Assembly (NCBI RefSeq): GCF_016313185.1
Contig: NZ_CP066218.1
Span: 2,852,001-2,916,000, forward strand
Reading direction: 5' to 3'
Source of the DNA: Mycolicibacterium baixiangningiae
GTDB taxonomy: Bacteria; Actinomycetota; Actinomycetes; Mycobacteriales; Mycobacteriaceae
Length of the DNA: 64,000 nt
Numbering within the stretch: position 1 is the stretch's first letter; every line of letters starts with the position of its first letter. Under the pieces are notes generated by a model. It ran no database searches, was not told the DNA's origin, and saw nothing but the letters and a program-made list of their open reading frames with translations. Position numbers and translations under genes: made by a program. Of this stretch, positions 17,187-26,018 are shown in pieces.

Positions 17187-17468
17187 CACAGCCTCCTCGC
17201 TGCTAGTCCCAGTGGGGAGGCACCCAAACTTCGGTGCCGGGGCGCGGCGGCCGGATCGCTCACTGTTCGGCGCTCGGTGGCGCTCAGCCCTGTCGACGGT
17301 CAGCACACCCCGGGTAACCGCCGGGTCCTGCAAAACTCATCAAGGACGTCACAGCGTCCAGCGCTTGTGGCAGTGATCCGACGGCACCTCGGGTGCATCG
17401 GCAACCCATCCAAGATCACCGACACAAGGATGGTGCACCAGTGAGCGCTTGCGCGAAGAGGAGAGAGC
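17187..17468 (-). ncRNA. Candidate IS110 bridge RNA region
   Basis: This 282-bp stretch between the transposase start and the left end has no convincing gene. In IS110-group elements such as IS621, the equivalent non-coding end is transcribed in the transposase direction as a bridge RNA with one target-binding and one donor-binding loop. Several short inverted repeats are visible, for example around the Gly/Cys-rich segment 17220-17255. A TGATGAG heptamer in the RNA sense (17336-17342) matches the target repeat GCTGATGAG. The RNA ends and structure were not computed. Confidence 0.5.
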
Positions 17469-17486
17469 GCTGATGAGGGTCGCGCG

Positions 17487-17921
17487 ATGAGGCTCGAACG
17501 GCGGTGCGTGCTCGACGCCGACCGCGACACCGTGTGGAAGGTGGTCAGCGACCCGGACTGCTATCCGGAGTTCATGGCCAGCCTGGAGCGATGGGAAACG
17601 GTGACCGAGGGCCCCGTCGGCATCGGGTCCCGATTCACCGCGCACTGGAAGATCGGCTCGGTGCCGATCGGCGGCGTCGTCGAGATCGTGGAGTTCGACC
17701 GCAACCGCGATCTGGCATGGATCGGCATCACCGGTGTGACGATGCGCGGCCGGTTCCGGCTGCGGGATTGCAGCGACGGCCGAACCAAGGTGACGTTCCG
17801 GTTGTCCTACGAGGCCCCGGGTGGGCTGCTGGGTCTGGTCGCCGACTGGGTGGCGGCGCGCCAGGTGGGCCGCACCATGTCGGAGACGGTCACACGTCTC
17901 AAGGCGATGGTGGAGGGCTGA
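17487..17921 (+). CDS. SRPBCC family protein (polyketide cyclase/dehydrase type)
   Basis: A 144-residue single-domain protein with the START-like pattern: LDADRDTVWKVVSDPDCYPEFMASLERWE at the N-terminus, a long curved sheet through RFTAHWKIG and FRLSYEAPGG, and a long C-terminal helix with ARQVGRTMSETVTRLKAMVEG. The fold makes a deep pocket for hydrophobic ligands. The IS110 insertion separates it from the acyltransferase; before insertion its ATG would have lain about 15 bases after that gene's stop. It may now depend on transcription from the IS or on a new promoter. Confidence 0.85.
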   Translation: MRLERRCVLDADRDTVWKVVSDPDCYPEFMASLERWETVTEGPVGIGSRFTAHWKIGSVPIGGVVEIVEFDRNRDLAWIGITGVTMRGRFRLRDCSDGRTKVTFRLSYEAPGGLLGLVADWVAARQVGRTMSETVTRLKAMVEG

Positions 17922-17958
17922 GAAGTTTCATGGGTTGCGCGACGGGTAGACCGGCCAC

Positions 17959-18750
17959 ATGGGTCGCGCAACGAAGCTGGCGTTGGTCACCGGAGCGTCG
18001 ACGGGTATCGGTTTCGAACTGGCCAAACTGTTCGCCGAGCACGGTTACGACCTGGTGATCGCCGCCGACGAACCGCGAATTCATGTTGCGGCCCAAGAGC
18101 TTTCGAGCATCGGCCGGGAGGTGACGCCGGTCGAGGTGGACCTGCGGACGCAAGACGGCGTCGCGGAGCTCTACCGGACGGCGACAGCGGGCGCGCGTCA
18201 CCTCGACGCGGCGGCGATCAACGCCGGCGTCGGACGGGCCGGCCGGTTCGTCGACGGCGACCTCGATGAGGATCTTTCGATCATCGACCTCAACGTGCGG
18301 TCCACCGTGCACCTGGCGCGGCTGGTTCTCGGCGACATGGTCGACCGCGGCAGCGGCCGCGTGCTGTTCACCTCCTCGACCGTCGCCGCCATGCCCGGCT
18401 CCTACCAGAGCATCTACAACGCGTCGAAGTCGTTCGTGCTGAGCTTCGCCGAGGCGCTCCACGACGAGCTGCGCGACACCGGGGTGACCGTCACCGCGCT
18501 GATGCCCGGGCCTGTCGACACCGAGTTCTTCACGCGCGCCAAGATGCGCAACACCCCGGTCGGCGGTCCGATGCCGAAGGACGACCCCGCTGATGTCGCG
18601 CGACAGGGATACGAGGCGATGATGCGAGGCGATCGGAAGGTGATCGCGGCGTCGCTGATGTCGAAGGCGCTCGGCAAGGCCAACATGGTGCTGCCCGACG
18701 GCGTCAAGGCCCGCCTCAACCGGCTGATCGCGCGCCCGATGGATCGCTAG
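17959..18750 (+). CDS. Short-chain dehydrogenase/reductase
   Basis: A 263-residue classical SDR. The cofactor motif TGASTGIG is near 11-18, NAG near 79-81, the active-site Ser in LFTSSTVAA and the YNASK catalytic pair near 151-155. NAD(P)H-dependent oxidation or reduction of an alcohol or ketone is expected; the C-terminal basic helix (ARLNRLIARPMDR) is common in mycobacterial members. It lies 37 bases after the SRPBCC gene on the same strand. Substrate unknown. Confidence 0.9.
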   Translation: MGRATKLALVTGASTGIGFELAKLFAEHGYDLVIAADEPRIHVAAQELSSIGREVTPVEVDLRTQDGVAELYRTATAGARHLDAAAINAGVGRAGRFVDGDLDEDLSIIDLNVRSTVHLARLVLGDMVDRGSGRVLFTSSTVAAMPGSYQSIYNASKSFVLSFAEALHDELRDTGVTVTALMPGPVDTEFFTRAKMRNTPVGGPMPKDDPADVARQGYEAMMRGDRKVIAASLMSKALGKANMVLPDGVKARLNRLIARPMDR

Positions 18751-18754
18751 GGGA

Positions 18755-19168
18755 TCAGCCCACCGGCGGCGGAGTGCCCGCGCCGGGTGCGCCCTGGATC
18801 GGCACGATCGGGGTGGGTGTCACCGTGGTGATGCCGTTCGAACCGACCCGCGGTCCGCCCGCCGGCTGCGACGCCTTGAGGCGGTCGGCGGCGGCCTGGC
18901 TGCAGTCGAGCATGAGCAGCATCTTGCCCCCGGAGGTGAGTTTCTGGGTGTCCACCATGCAGCTCGCCTGCGGCAACACGCTGCCGAACGAGCCGCCGAA
19001 GGTGGCCTTCACGCCCTGGGCGCGCAGGATCTGCAGCGCCTTGTTGTACGGCTCCCCGACGACGTTGTAGCTGCCACCCGGCTGGGACGCGGCCACACCC
19101 GTGCCGATCGCGGCTGCGGCTCCGGCGGCCAGCATTCCGGCGCCGAGCGTCACGAGCTTCTTCAACAT
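18755..19168 (-). CDS. Exported protein of unknown function
   Basis: A 137-residue protein with a signal peptide (KKLVTLGAGMLAAGAAAAIGTGVA), cleavage expected near residue 28. The mature part contains YNVVGEPYNKALQILRAQGVKATFGGSFG, a segment reminiscent of a PASTA-like or small alpha+beta fold, two Cys that may pair, and a Pro/Thr/Gly-rich tail typical of cell-envelope proteins. ATG at 19168 was chosen because it begins the signal sequence; a start at 19201 would sit inside a TATGTT -10-like hexamer. It converges on the SDR gene with 4 bases between stops. Confidence 0.75.
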   Translation of the reverse strand: MLKKLVTLGAGMLAAGAAAAIGTGVAASQPGGSYNVVGEPYNKALQILRAQGVKATFGGSFGSVLPQASCMVDTQKLTSGGKMLLMLDCSQAAADRLKASQPAGGPRVGSNGITTVTPTPIVPIQGAPGAGTPPPVG

Positions 19169-19257
19169 GGCCTCCGTCGGTTGTGGTGCGGCTGCGAACA
19201 TATCGCAGCGGTGACGAATGTGAAACCGGAGAAATGCGCTCCGGTGTTACACCCGTC

Positions 19258-21417
19258 TCACTGGGGCGGATGCACCAACGAGCCCATGACGGCGCCGAGC
19301 GCCGCCGCGCGGGGGTCTCTGAACACATCTTCGACCAGGCGTTGCCGCCCGTCCGGACCGCGCAGCGGCACCCTCCAGTTCGGGTACTCGTCGCTGGTGC
19401 CGGGCTGATTCTGGGTCTTGAGATCACCCACGGCGTCGGCCAGCGACAGTGCGAGCAGCTTCGACGGAGTGCGCCCGAGATACCGGTGCAGGGCCAGGAT
19501 CACGATGTCGGGATCGTCTTCGGCATCGGGGTCGTCCTGGGTAGGCAGCAGCCCGACCCGGCGCAGTTCGGACAACCATGCGGCCTGCGCGGCGCGGTCG
19601 TCGGCGAGCTCCTCGGCGGCCGGACGCGTGAGCAGCCCGAGCTCGTCACGCAGGCGCACGTGCTCTCCGGCGAGGTATCCGGCGGTGGGCGGCAGATCGT
19701 GTGTGGTCACCGCCGACAGGCAGTACTCCCGCCACCGCTCGGCGGGCAGCGGTCCGCCCTCACCGTCACCGTCGCGGTCGTGTTCGAACCACAGGATCGA
19801 CGTCCCGAACAGGCCGCGGTCGTGCAGGTAGTCACGCACCCACGGTTCGACGGTCCCGAGGTCCTCACCGACCACCACCGCCCCCGCCCGGTGCGCCTCG
19901 AGCGCGACGATGCCGATCATCGCCTCGTGGTCGTAACGGACGTAGGTGCCTTCGGTCGGGGAGGCGCCCCGCGGAATCCACCACAGCCGGAACAGCCCGA
20001 TGATGTGGTCGATACGTACCCCACCCGCGTGCCGCAGCACACCGTTGACCAGGGCGCGGAACGGTGCGTAGGCGTGTTCGACGAGCTGGTCGGGGCGCCA
20101 CGGCGGCTGGGACCAGTCCTGACCGAGCTGGTTGAACTCGTCCGGCGGCGCGCCCGCCGTGACGCCGAGCGCCAGCACCTCCTGCAGCGCCCACGCGTCG
20201 GCGCCGTTCGGATCGACGCCGACCGCGAGATCGTGCATGACGCCGATGTCCATCCCCGCGCCGATCGCCGTGGCGTGCGCGGCGGTGAGCTGCTCGTCGA
20301 GCTGCCACTGCAGCCACCGGTGGAAGTCGACGTCCTCGGCGCGCTCGGCGGCGAATACGGCCACCGCTTCACTGCTCGGATGCTGGAGCTCCGCGGGCCA
20401 GCCGTGCCAGTCGTTGCCGTACTTCTCGGCCAGCGCGCACCAGACGGCGAAGTCGTCGAGGGCGCGTCCCTGGCGGGCGCGGTATCCCGCGTAGGCGAGC
20501 TCACGCCCGGCCGACCGCTCGACGCGGTAGATGGTCGCCAGCGCCGCGCGCTTGGCCCGCCACGATGCGTCCCGATCGATGAGCGGCATTCGCCGCGCAC
20601 GGGCCTGGACCTCGGTGCGCGCCCGCCGCAACTGTCCCCGGTGGCGCAACTCCGCGTACTCCGGGATCACCTCCGGCCGCAGGTAGAGCGGGTTGACGAA
20701 CCGCCGCGAGGTCGGCAGGTACGGGGAGGGCTCCATCGGCGCGGCCGGTGCGGCCGCGTGCAGCGGGTTGACCAGGACGAATCCGGCGCTGTGTCGCGTC
20801 GCCGACCACACCGCGAGATCGGTCAGGTCGGTCAGGTCGCCGACTCCCCACGACCGCTCAGATCGGACGCTGTAGAGCTGAGTCGCCAGCCCCCAGCTGC
20901 GTTTGGCACCCAGCCGTGGCGGCACGGGCAGCGAGGCGGGGGAGACGATCAGGGAGGCGTCGGCCTCGAACGCTCCGGTCCGCATGTGGACCCGGTGGTA
21001 GCCCAGCGGAAGGTCGTCGGGCAGCTCGAAGCTGGCCTCACCGACCAGGCGACCGTCGAGCTCGAAAGGCGGTGTGTCGTTGCGCAATTGGCGCAGCCCC
21101 GTGCGGGTCGACCCGTCTTCCAGCGCAACCCACACCTCGACGCCGTCGCCGTGGGTGACGTGCACCCAGAACGACGACGTGTCACCGGCGCGGCCCAGGA
21201 TCGTGGGCGGGAGTGACTGCCGCCAGTACCTGCGGTCGTGTTCCTCGAGCGCAGCGGTGCGTTCGTCGTCGTCGGCCGCCGGGACGCCCAGGGCGGCGAG
21301 CACTGCGATCAGCGTCGACTCGGGCACTGCGACCTTCGTACCGGACCAGTCCTCGTAGTGGGTGGCCACACCGTGGCGGGCGGCGAGTTCTACCAGCGAG
21401 GGGGACAGTTCGGTCAT
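19258..21417 (-). CDS. malQ: 4-alpha-glucanotransferase
   Basis: A 719-residue GH77 enzyme (amylomaltase). It transfers alpha-1,4-glucan segments between maltodextrins in glycogen and maltose metabolism. GH77 signatures are visible: VNPLHAAAPAAPMEPSPYLPTSRRFVNPLYL, the nucleophile region VRIDHIIGLFRLWWIP, the acid/base region VVGEDLGTVEPWVRDYL and TTHDLPPTAGYLAGEH. An N-terminal beta domain of about 150 residues precedes the barrel, as in actinobacterial MalQ. ATG at 21417. It diverges from the MFS gene over about 125 bp. Confidence 0.95.
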   Translation of the reverse strand: MTELSPSLVELAARHGVATHYEDWSGTKVAVPESTLIAVLAALGVPAADDDERTAALEEHDRRYWRQSLPPTILGRAGDTSSFWVHVTHGDGVEVWVALEDGSTRTGLRQLRNDTPPFELDGRLVGEASFELPDDLPLGYHRVHMRTGAFEADASLIVSPASLPVPPRLGAKRSWGLATQLYSVRSERSWGVGDLTDLTDLAVWSATRHSAGFVLVNPLHAAAPAAPMEPSPYLPTSRRFVNPLYLRPEVIPEYAELRHRGQLRRARTEVQARARRMPLIDRDASWRAKRAALATIYRVERSAGRELAYAGYRARQGRALDDFAVWCALAEKYGNDWHGWPAELQHPSSEAVAVFAAERAEDVDFHRWLQWQLDEQLTAAHATAIGAGMDIGVMHDLAVGVDPNGADAWALQEVLALGVTAGAPPDEFNQLGQDWSQPPWRPDQLVEHAYAPFRALVNGVLRHAGGVRIDHIIGLFRLWWIPRGASPTEGTYVRYDHEAMIGIVALEAHRAGAVVVGEDLGTVEPWVRDYLHDRGLFGTSILWFEHDRDGDGEGGPLPAERWREYCLSAVTTHDLPPTAGYLAGEHVRLRDELGLLTRPAAEELADDRAAQAAWLSELRRVGLLPTQDDPDAEDDPDIVILALHRYLGRTPSKLLALSLADAVGDLKTQNQPGTSDEYPNWRVPLRGPDGRQRLVEDVFRDPRAAALGAVMGSLVHPPQ

Positions 21418-21530
21418 GCCTGACCATCCTGCCGTAGTGGCGTGGACGTGCGGGACAGGTGGCGGGCGGGAGCGTCATCCGTGGCACGGGCGCAAGCAAT
21501 CCCGTTCGGTGTGAAAGTAACCGGCCTGGG

Positions 21531-21536
21531 TATGGT
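21531..21536 (+). promoter_or_regulatory. -10 element of the MFS gene
   Basis: TATGGT matches TANNNT and is followed by 7 bases before the ATG at 21544, supporting a leaderless start there over the in-frame ATG at 21532 inside the hexamer. Confidence 0.45.
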
Positions 21537-21543
21537 CGCGGCC

Positions 21544-22746
21544 ATGGCGTCCGGGGTGCTCGAAGAATCGGCGGTGCGTGATCGCCGGGCCAGGGTCGCG
21601 GTGGCGGCGCAGTTCCTCACCAACGGGGCGCTGTTCGCGAACCTGCTGCCACGCTTCCCGGAGATCAAGGCCGACCTCGGGTTGTCCAATGCGGTGTACG
21701 GCGTCACGATCGCGGCGTTCTCCGCGGGCGCATTCGTCGCCGGGCTGACCGCGGGGGCACTGATCCGGCGGTTCACCTCGGCGCGCGTCGCCGTCGCGGG
21801 CACCGTCGCCATCGCGCTGTTCGTGTTCGTCGCCGCACTCGCGCCGTCGGTGGTACTGGTGGCGGGTGCGCTGTTCCTCGCCGGCGCGTCCGACGCGGTC
21901 ACCGATGTGGCGCAGAACGCGCACGCGCTTCGGGTGCAGCGCAATTACGGGCGGTCGATCATCAACTCCGTGCACGCCGTCTGGGCTGCCGGCGCCGTAT
22001 TGGGCGGCCTCATGGGTGCGGGGGCCATCGCCCTCGACATCCCGCGTCCGGTGCATCTGGGGGTCGCCGCCGTGCTGTTCAGCGGCGTGGTGCTGGTCGC
22101 CTACCGATTCATGCTGCGGGGAGCCGACCACGACGACCATCCGGCGGCGGCGCAGGCGAACGGCGAGCGCACCGCCGGTCGCAGGGTGTACCTCCTGCTG
22201 ACGGCGCTCGCGGTCATCGCGATCGCCGGAGCGACCGTCGAGGACGCCGGAAGTTCTTGGGCGACTCTGTATCTGCGCGACAGCGTCGGCGCCCCCGGCG
22301 CGATCGCGGCGTTCGGGTACATCGCGCTCGCGGCGTTCATGTTCGTCGGCCGCCTCATCGGCGACCGGCTGGTCGACCGGTTCGGGGAAGCCAGGGTGGC
22401 CCGCGCCGGCGGTGCGTTGGCGGCGGCCGGCATGGGCGCCGCACTGGCCTTCCCGAGCGTTCCCGCGACGATCGCCGGCTTCGCGGCCGCCGGCCTCGGG
22501 GTGGCCACCGCGATCCCGGCGGCCATGCACCGTGCCGATCAGCTTCCCGGGTTGCGGCCGGGGACCGGCCTGACCATCGTCACGTGGCTGCTGCGCATCG
22601 GCTTCCTGGCCTCGCCGCCCGTCGTCGGACTGGTCGCCGATTCCACCAGCCTGCGGATGGGGCTGCTGACCGTGCCGGTCGCCGGGCTGGTGATCATGGC
22701 CCTCGCGGGCGCGCTCAGTGCGAAAGCCCGACCAGTTCGATCGTGA
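21544..22746 (+). CDS. MFS transporter
   Basis: A 400-residue membrane protein with about 12 hydrophobic helices, for example AVYGVTIAAFSAGAFVAGLTAGALI and VRAR-flanked segments. The loop GRLIGDRLVDRFGEARV between helices 8 and 9 matches the MFS G-X-L-X-D-R motif. The NxxG/SDAxxxVAQNAHALRVQ loop in the first half is typical of the YbjJ-like drug or solute exporters. Its 3' end overlaps the convergent SMR gene by 32 bp. Substrate unknown; efflux is likely given the neighbouring SMR pair. Confidence 0.88.
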   Translation: MASGVLEESAVRDRRARVAVAAQFLTNGALFANLLPRFPEIKADLGLSNAVYGVTIAAFSAGAFVAGLTAGALIRRFTSARVAVAGTVAIALFVFVAALAPSVVLVAGALFLAGASDAVTDVAQNAHALRVQRNYGRSIINSVHAVWAAGAVLGGLMGAGAIALDIPRPVHLGVAAVLFSGVVLVAYRFMLRGADHDDHPAAAQANGERTAGRRVYLLLTALAVIAIAGATVEDAGSSWATLYLRDSVGAPGAIAAFGYIALAAFMFVGRLIGDRLVDRFGEARVARAGGALAAAGMGAALAFPSVPATIAGFAAAGLGVATAIPAAMHRADQLPGLRPGTGLTIVTWLLRIGFLASPPVVGLVADSTSLRMGLLTVPVAGLVIMALAGALSAKARPVRS

Positions 22747-23038
22747 GCACGCCCGCCACGATGAGCGCGATCCCCACGCCCATCGTCGGAGTGAGCCGTT
22801 CGCCGAACAGGAAGCGGGCGAGGACCGCGACGAGCGCCACCCCGCAGGCTGTCCACACGCCGTAGGCGATACCGACCGGCAACCCCAGCGACAGCGTCAG
22901 CCACAGCAGATAGAAGGACGCCAGGTAGCCGATCACCACCGGCGCCATCCAGATCTTCTTCCGGAATCCCTCCGAGGCGCGCAGGCACAAGGTCGCCAGT
23001 ACCTCCAGCACGATGGCGGCGCCCAACACGAGGTACAT
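22715..23038 (-). CDS. SMR family transporter, second subunit of a pair
   Basis: A 107-residue four-helix small multidrug resistance protein. Family positions are visible: LEVLATLCLRASEGF with the essential Glu in helix 1, WLTLSLGLPVGIAYGVWTACG in helix 3, and ERLTPTMGVGIALIVAGVLTIEL in helix 4. SMR proteins exchange cations or guanidinium-like compounds for protons. ATG at 23038 overlaps the upstream SMR stop as TGATG, which indicates translational coupling and hetero-oligomer assembly, as in EbrAB or YkkCD pairs. Confidence 0.9.
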   Translation of the reverse strand: MYLVLGAAIVLEVLATLCLRASEGFRKKIWMAPVVIGYLASFYLLWLTLSLGLPVGIAYGVWTACGVALVAVLARFLFGERLTPTMGVGIALIVAGVLTIELVGLSH

Positions 23039-23382
23039 CACAGGGCGGCACCCGCTCCCGGACGGGGACGTGAACCGAGCTCGACCAGCAAAACGCCCGC
23101 GGCGATCAGGCCGATCCCCGCAGCGACCGGCCACGTGAACGGATCGCCGAACAGCGCCGCCGCCAGCACCGCGGTGGCTGCTGTGCCCGACGCCCCCCAG
23201 ATCCCGTAGGCGACTCCGACGGGCATTCCGGCCCGCAGCACGGCGGTGAGGAGCACGAACGCGCCGAGATATCCGGTGACCACGATGATCAGCCACCACG
23301 AATTGTCCTGCGACGCTCGTAAAGAGAGAGTGGCGGTGACCTCGGTGGCGATCGCTGCAGTCAACAGCGCTGATTTCCGCAC
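23038..23382 (-). CDS. SMR family transporter, first subunit of a pair
   Basis: A 114-residue four-helix SMR protein. Helix 1 has the conserved Glu in ATEVTATLSLRAS, helix 3 reads RAGMPVGVAYGIWGASG, and helix 4 WPVAAGIGLIAAGVLLVEL. The C-terminus has a short Arg/Pro-rich tail absent from the partner. It is the upstream member of the coupled pair. Asymmetric SMR pairs usually insert with opposite topologies and pump together. Confidence 0.9.
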   Translation of the reverse strand: MRKSALLTAAIATEVTATLSLRASQDNSWWLIIVVTGYLGAFVLLTAVLRAGMPVGVAYGIWGASGTAATAVLAAALFGDPFTWPVAAGIGLIAAGVLLVELGSRPRPGAGAAL

Positions 23383-23450
23383 CGCGTCAACCTATCCGAC
23401 GGGGTGCGTAGCCTGGAAAGGTCGACGCCTACCGCAGGAGGTGCTGCTGC

Positions 23451-25022
23451 GTGACAACCGAATCAACCGGGGCATCGGGCCGGGCGGTATCCGCCGAGCC
23501 CGTCGTCGATACGGAGTACGGGCCGGTACGTGGAACCGACGACGGATTCGTCAAGGCGTGGAAGGGCATTCGCTACGCCGCGGCGCCGGTCGGTGAGTTG
23601 CGCTGGCGCGCGCCGGAACCGCCGCGACCGTGGGGCGAGGTCGCCGATGCGCGCCGTGTCGGCCCGGTCTGCCCTCAGCCGACGGACCCGCGGATCCCCC
23701 TCGATCTCGGCGGTGTGCAGGACGAGGACAGTCTGCGGCTCAACGTGTGGGCCCCGTCGGGCACTGCGCCCGGGGACGGCAAAGCCGTGATGGTCTGGGT
23801 GCACGGCGGCGCCTACGTCCTCGGCTCGGCGAATCAGCCGCTCTACCACGGGCGGGCGCTGGCCTCGGGTGGCGACGTCGTCGTCGTGACGGTGAACTAC
23901 CGCGTCGGCGCGTTCGGATTCCTCGACCTGTCGGCGTTCACCACGTCGCGTAGCAGATTCGACACGAACCCCGGCCTGCGCGATGTGCTGGCCGCCTTGC
24001 ACTGGGTGCAGCGCAACATCGCGGCGTTCGGGGGTGACCCGGCGCGCGTCACGCTGTTCGGGGAATCCGCGGGCGGCGGCATCGTCACCACGTTGATGAC
24101 GAGTCCCACTGCGAGTGGGCTGTTCTCGGCGGCCATCGCGCAGAGTTCCCCGGCGACGTCGGTCTACAGCGCCGAACGCGGCAGGCGCACCGCCGAGCAG
24201 TTCCTCGACCGGTTGGGCGTCTCGCCCGCCGACGCCGACCGGCTCGCCGACGCTCCGCTGGCGGCCGTGCTCGCCGCCTCCAAACGCCTCTTCGACGAGG
24301 TTCCCGTGCGGACGCCCGGCACACTCGCCTTCGCGCCGATCGTCGACGGGGAGGTCGTTCCCGATCTCCCGGTCAAGCTGGCCCGCGCCGGCCGCTCCCT
24401 CCCGGTGCCCCTGATCATCGGCACCAACAAGCACGAAGCGGCGCTGTTCCGGTGGATGAAATCCCCGCTGTTGCCGATCACCCCGCAGGCCATCACCTCG
24501 ATGTTCGCCGAGATCGCTGCCGAGCAACCGGGGCTGCAGATTCCGTCGGAGGCGGACCTCGTGGGCGCCTACTCGGGGCTGCGCGGCAAGGCCAGGGGGA
24601 TGGGCGTGGCGCGGGACATCGGTTTCCGCATGCCGTCGGTGTGGTTCGCCGAAGGGCACAGCACCGTCGCGCCGGTTTACCTCTACCGGTTCGACTTCGC
24701 CACACCCATGCTGCGATTGCTGCGCCTCGGCGCGGCCCACGCCACGGAACTGCCGTATGTCTGGGGCAATCTCGTCGCCGGACCGAAGGATCCGACGTTC
24801 AAGCTGGGCGGGCTGAAAGCGGGCACCGCCGTGTCCGATCGATTGCGCGGACGCTGGACGGGTTTCGCCGCATCGGGCGAACCCGCAGGCACGCCCCGAT
24901 GGCGCCCGTACCGACCCGACGACCGGGCGACGCTGGTGATCGACGCCGACGACACCGTGGTCACCGACCTCGACGGTGACCTGCGCTCCGCATGGGGTGA
25001 CGAGGTCCTCAGTTTCCAGTAA
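23451..25022 (+). CDS. Type B carboxylesterase
   Basis: A 523-residue alpha/beta hydrolase of the carboxylesterase/lipase family. The nucleophile elbow GESAGGG lies near 205-211, the oxyanion loop VWVHGGAYVLGSA near 119-131, and EDSLRLNVW near 92-100 is a family signature. The catalytic His is expected in the AAHATELPYVWGN segment. Cytosolic, as no signal peptide is seen. GTG at 23451 follows an AGGAGGTG ribosome-binding site. It diverges from the SMR pair over 68 bp. Confidence 0.92.
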   Translation: MTTESTGASGRAVSAEPVVDTEYGPVRGTDDGFVKAWKGIRYAAAPVGELRWRAPEPPRPWGEVADARRVGPVCPQPTDPRIPLDLGGVQDEDSLRLNVWAPSGTAPGDGKAVMVWVHGGAYVLGSANQPLYHGRALASGGDVVVVTVNYRVGAFGFLDLSAFTTSRSRFDTNPGLRDVLAALHWVQRNIAAFGGDPARVTLFGESAGGGIVTTLMTSPTASGLFSAAIAQSSPATSVYSAERGRRTAEQFLDRLGVSPADADRLADAPLAAVLAASKRLFDEVPVRTPGTLAFAPIVDGEVVPDLPVKLARAGRSLPVPLIIGTNKHEAALFRWMKSPLLPITPQAITSMFAEIAAEQPGLQIPSEADLVGAYSGLRGKARGMGVARDIGFRMPSVWFAEGHSTVAPVYLYRFDFATPMLRLLRLGAAHATELPYVWGNLVAGPKDPTFKLGGLKAGTAVSDRLRGRWTGFAASGEPAGTPRWRPYRPDDRATLVIDADDTVVTDLDGDLRSAWGDEVLSFQ

Positions 25023-25058
25023 ACCAGGTCGATAGACTCCCGCCCGGAGGTGTGGGTG

Positions 25059-25997
25059 ATGGACGCAGTGGGCGACGCGATCGGTGCGTTTCTGAACGTG
25101 TTGCCGCCGCAGATGCGGGAACCGGTGCTGTTCGCGATCCCCTTCTTCCTGATGCTGCTGATCGTGGAGTGGACCGCCGCCCGCCGGCTCGAACACCTCG
25201 AAGCCGCCGACCGCGCGCCCGCGGGTGCCTACGTCGCCCGCGACGCGTGGACCAGCCTTTCGATGGGCATGGTGTCGGTCGCCACCATGGCGGTCTGGAA
25301 GTTCGGCGCGCTGATCGGCTACGCGGCGCTCTACACCTACGTCGCGCCGTGGCACCTCCCGTCGACCCAGTGGTACACGTGGGTGATCGCGATCGTCGGC
25401 GTCGACCTGCTGTTCTACGGCTACCACCGGATTGCGCACCGGGTTCGGCTGGTCTGGGCCACCCACCAGGCGCACCACTCCAGCGAGTACTACAACTTCG
25501 CGACCGCGCTGCGCCAGAAGTGGAACAACAGCGGAGAGATCCTGATGTGGCTTCCGTTGCCGCTGTTGGGGGTTCCGCCGTGGATGGTGTTCGCGAGCTT
25601 CTCGATCAGCCTGATCTACCAGTTCTGGGTGCACACCGAGCGTATCGGGACGCTGTGGCGGCCGATCGAGTTCGTGTTCAACACGCCGTCGCACCATCGC
25701 GTGCACCACGGCAGGGATGCGGAGTACCTCGACCGCAACTACGGCGGAATCCTGATCATCTGGGATCGCCTGTTCGGTACCTTCCAGTCGGAGTTGTTCC
25801 GCCCGCACTACGGGCTGACCACACCGGTGGACACCTACAACATCTGGCGGCTGCAGACCCACGAGTACGCGGCCATCGCCCGCGACGTCCGCCGCGCGAC
25901 CCGATGGCGTGACCGCCTCGGCTATGCGTTCGGGCCGCCGGGGTGGAAGCCGGCCGAGGACCGACACGTGAAGGACACGGCCGCGGTTCGCGCATGA
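25059..25997 (+). CDS. Sterol desaturase/fatty acid hydroxylase family protein
   Basis: A 312-residue integral membrane di-iron enzyme. Histidine clusters HRIAH, HQAHHSS and HRVHH, spaced through the middle third, match the FA_hydroxylase superfamily pattern that binds two irons. Four or more hydrophobic segments flank them. Members hydroxylate or desaturate sterols, fatty acids or alkylglycerols. A strong GGAGG site precedes the ATG at 25059, while an in-frame GTG lies 9 bases further upstream. It follows the carboxylesterase by about 36 bases with a TAGACT -10-like hexamer between them. Substrate unknown. Confidence 0.88.
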   Translation: MDAVGDAIGAFLNVLPPQMREPVLFAIPFFLMLLIVEWTAARRLEHLEAADRAPAGAYVARDAWTSLSMGMVSVATMAVWKFGALIGYAALYTYVAPWHLPSTQWYTWVIAIVGVDLLFYGYHRIAHRVRLVWATHQAHHSSEYYNFATALRQKWNNSGEILMWLPLPLLGVPPWMVFASFSISLIYQFWVHTERIGTLWRPIEFVFNTPSHHRVHHGRDAEYLDRNYGGILIIWDRLFGTFQSELFRPHYGLTTPVDTYNIWRLQTHEYAAIARDVRRATRWRDRLGYAFGPPGWKPAEDRHVKDTAAVRA

Positions 25998-26018
25998 TTT
26001 CGGTGCCGGCGCAGCAAG

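Larger units (their letters stand above)
15917..17477 (-). mobile_element. IS110-family insertion sequence
   Basis: About 1.55 kb, bounded by a 9-bp direct repeat GCTGATGAG at 15917-15925 and 17469-17477. It carries one transposase gene on the minus strand, a very short right end (about 15 bp beyond the stop) and a long non-coding left end of about 280 bp. No terminal inverted repeats are visible. This layout is that of the IS110 group, whose DEDD recombinases insert through a short shared core. Removing the element would restore a continuous acyltransferase-to-SRPBCC junction with one copy of the repeat. Exact ends are uncertain by a few bases because they lie within the repeat. Confidence 0.85.

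Noticed and set aside
19183..21216. A 677-codon open frame on the plus strand
   Set aside because: Antisense to malQ, whose GH77 motifs are clear.
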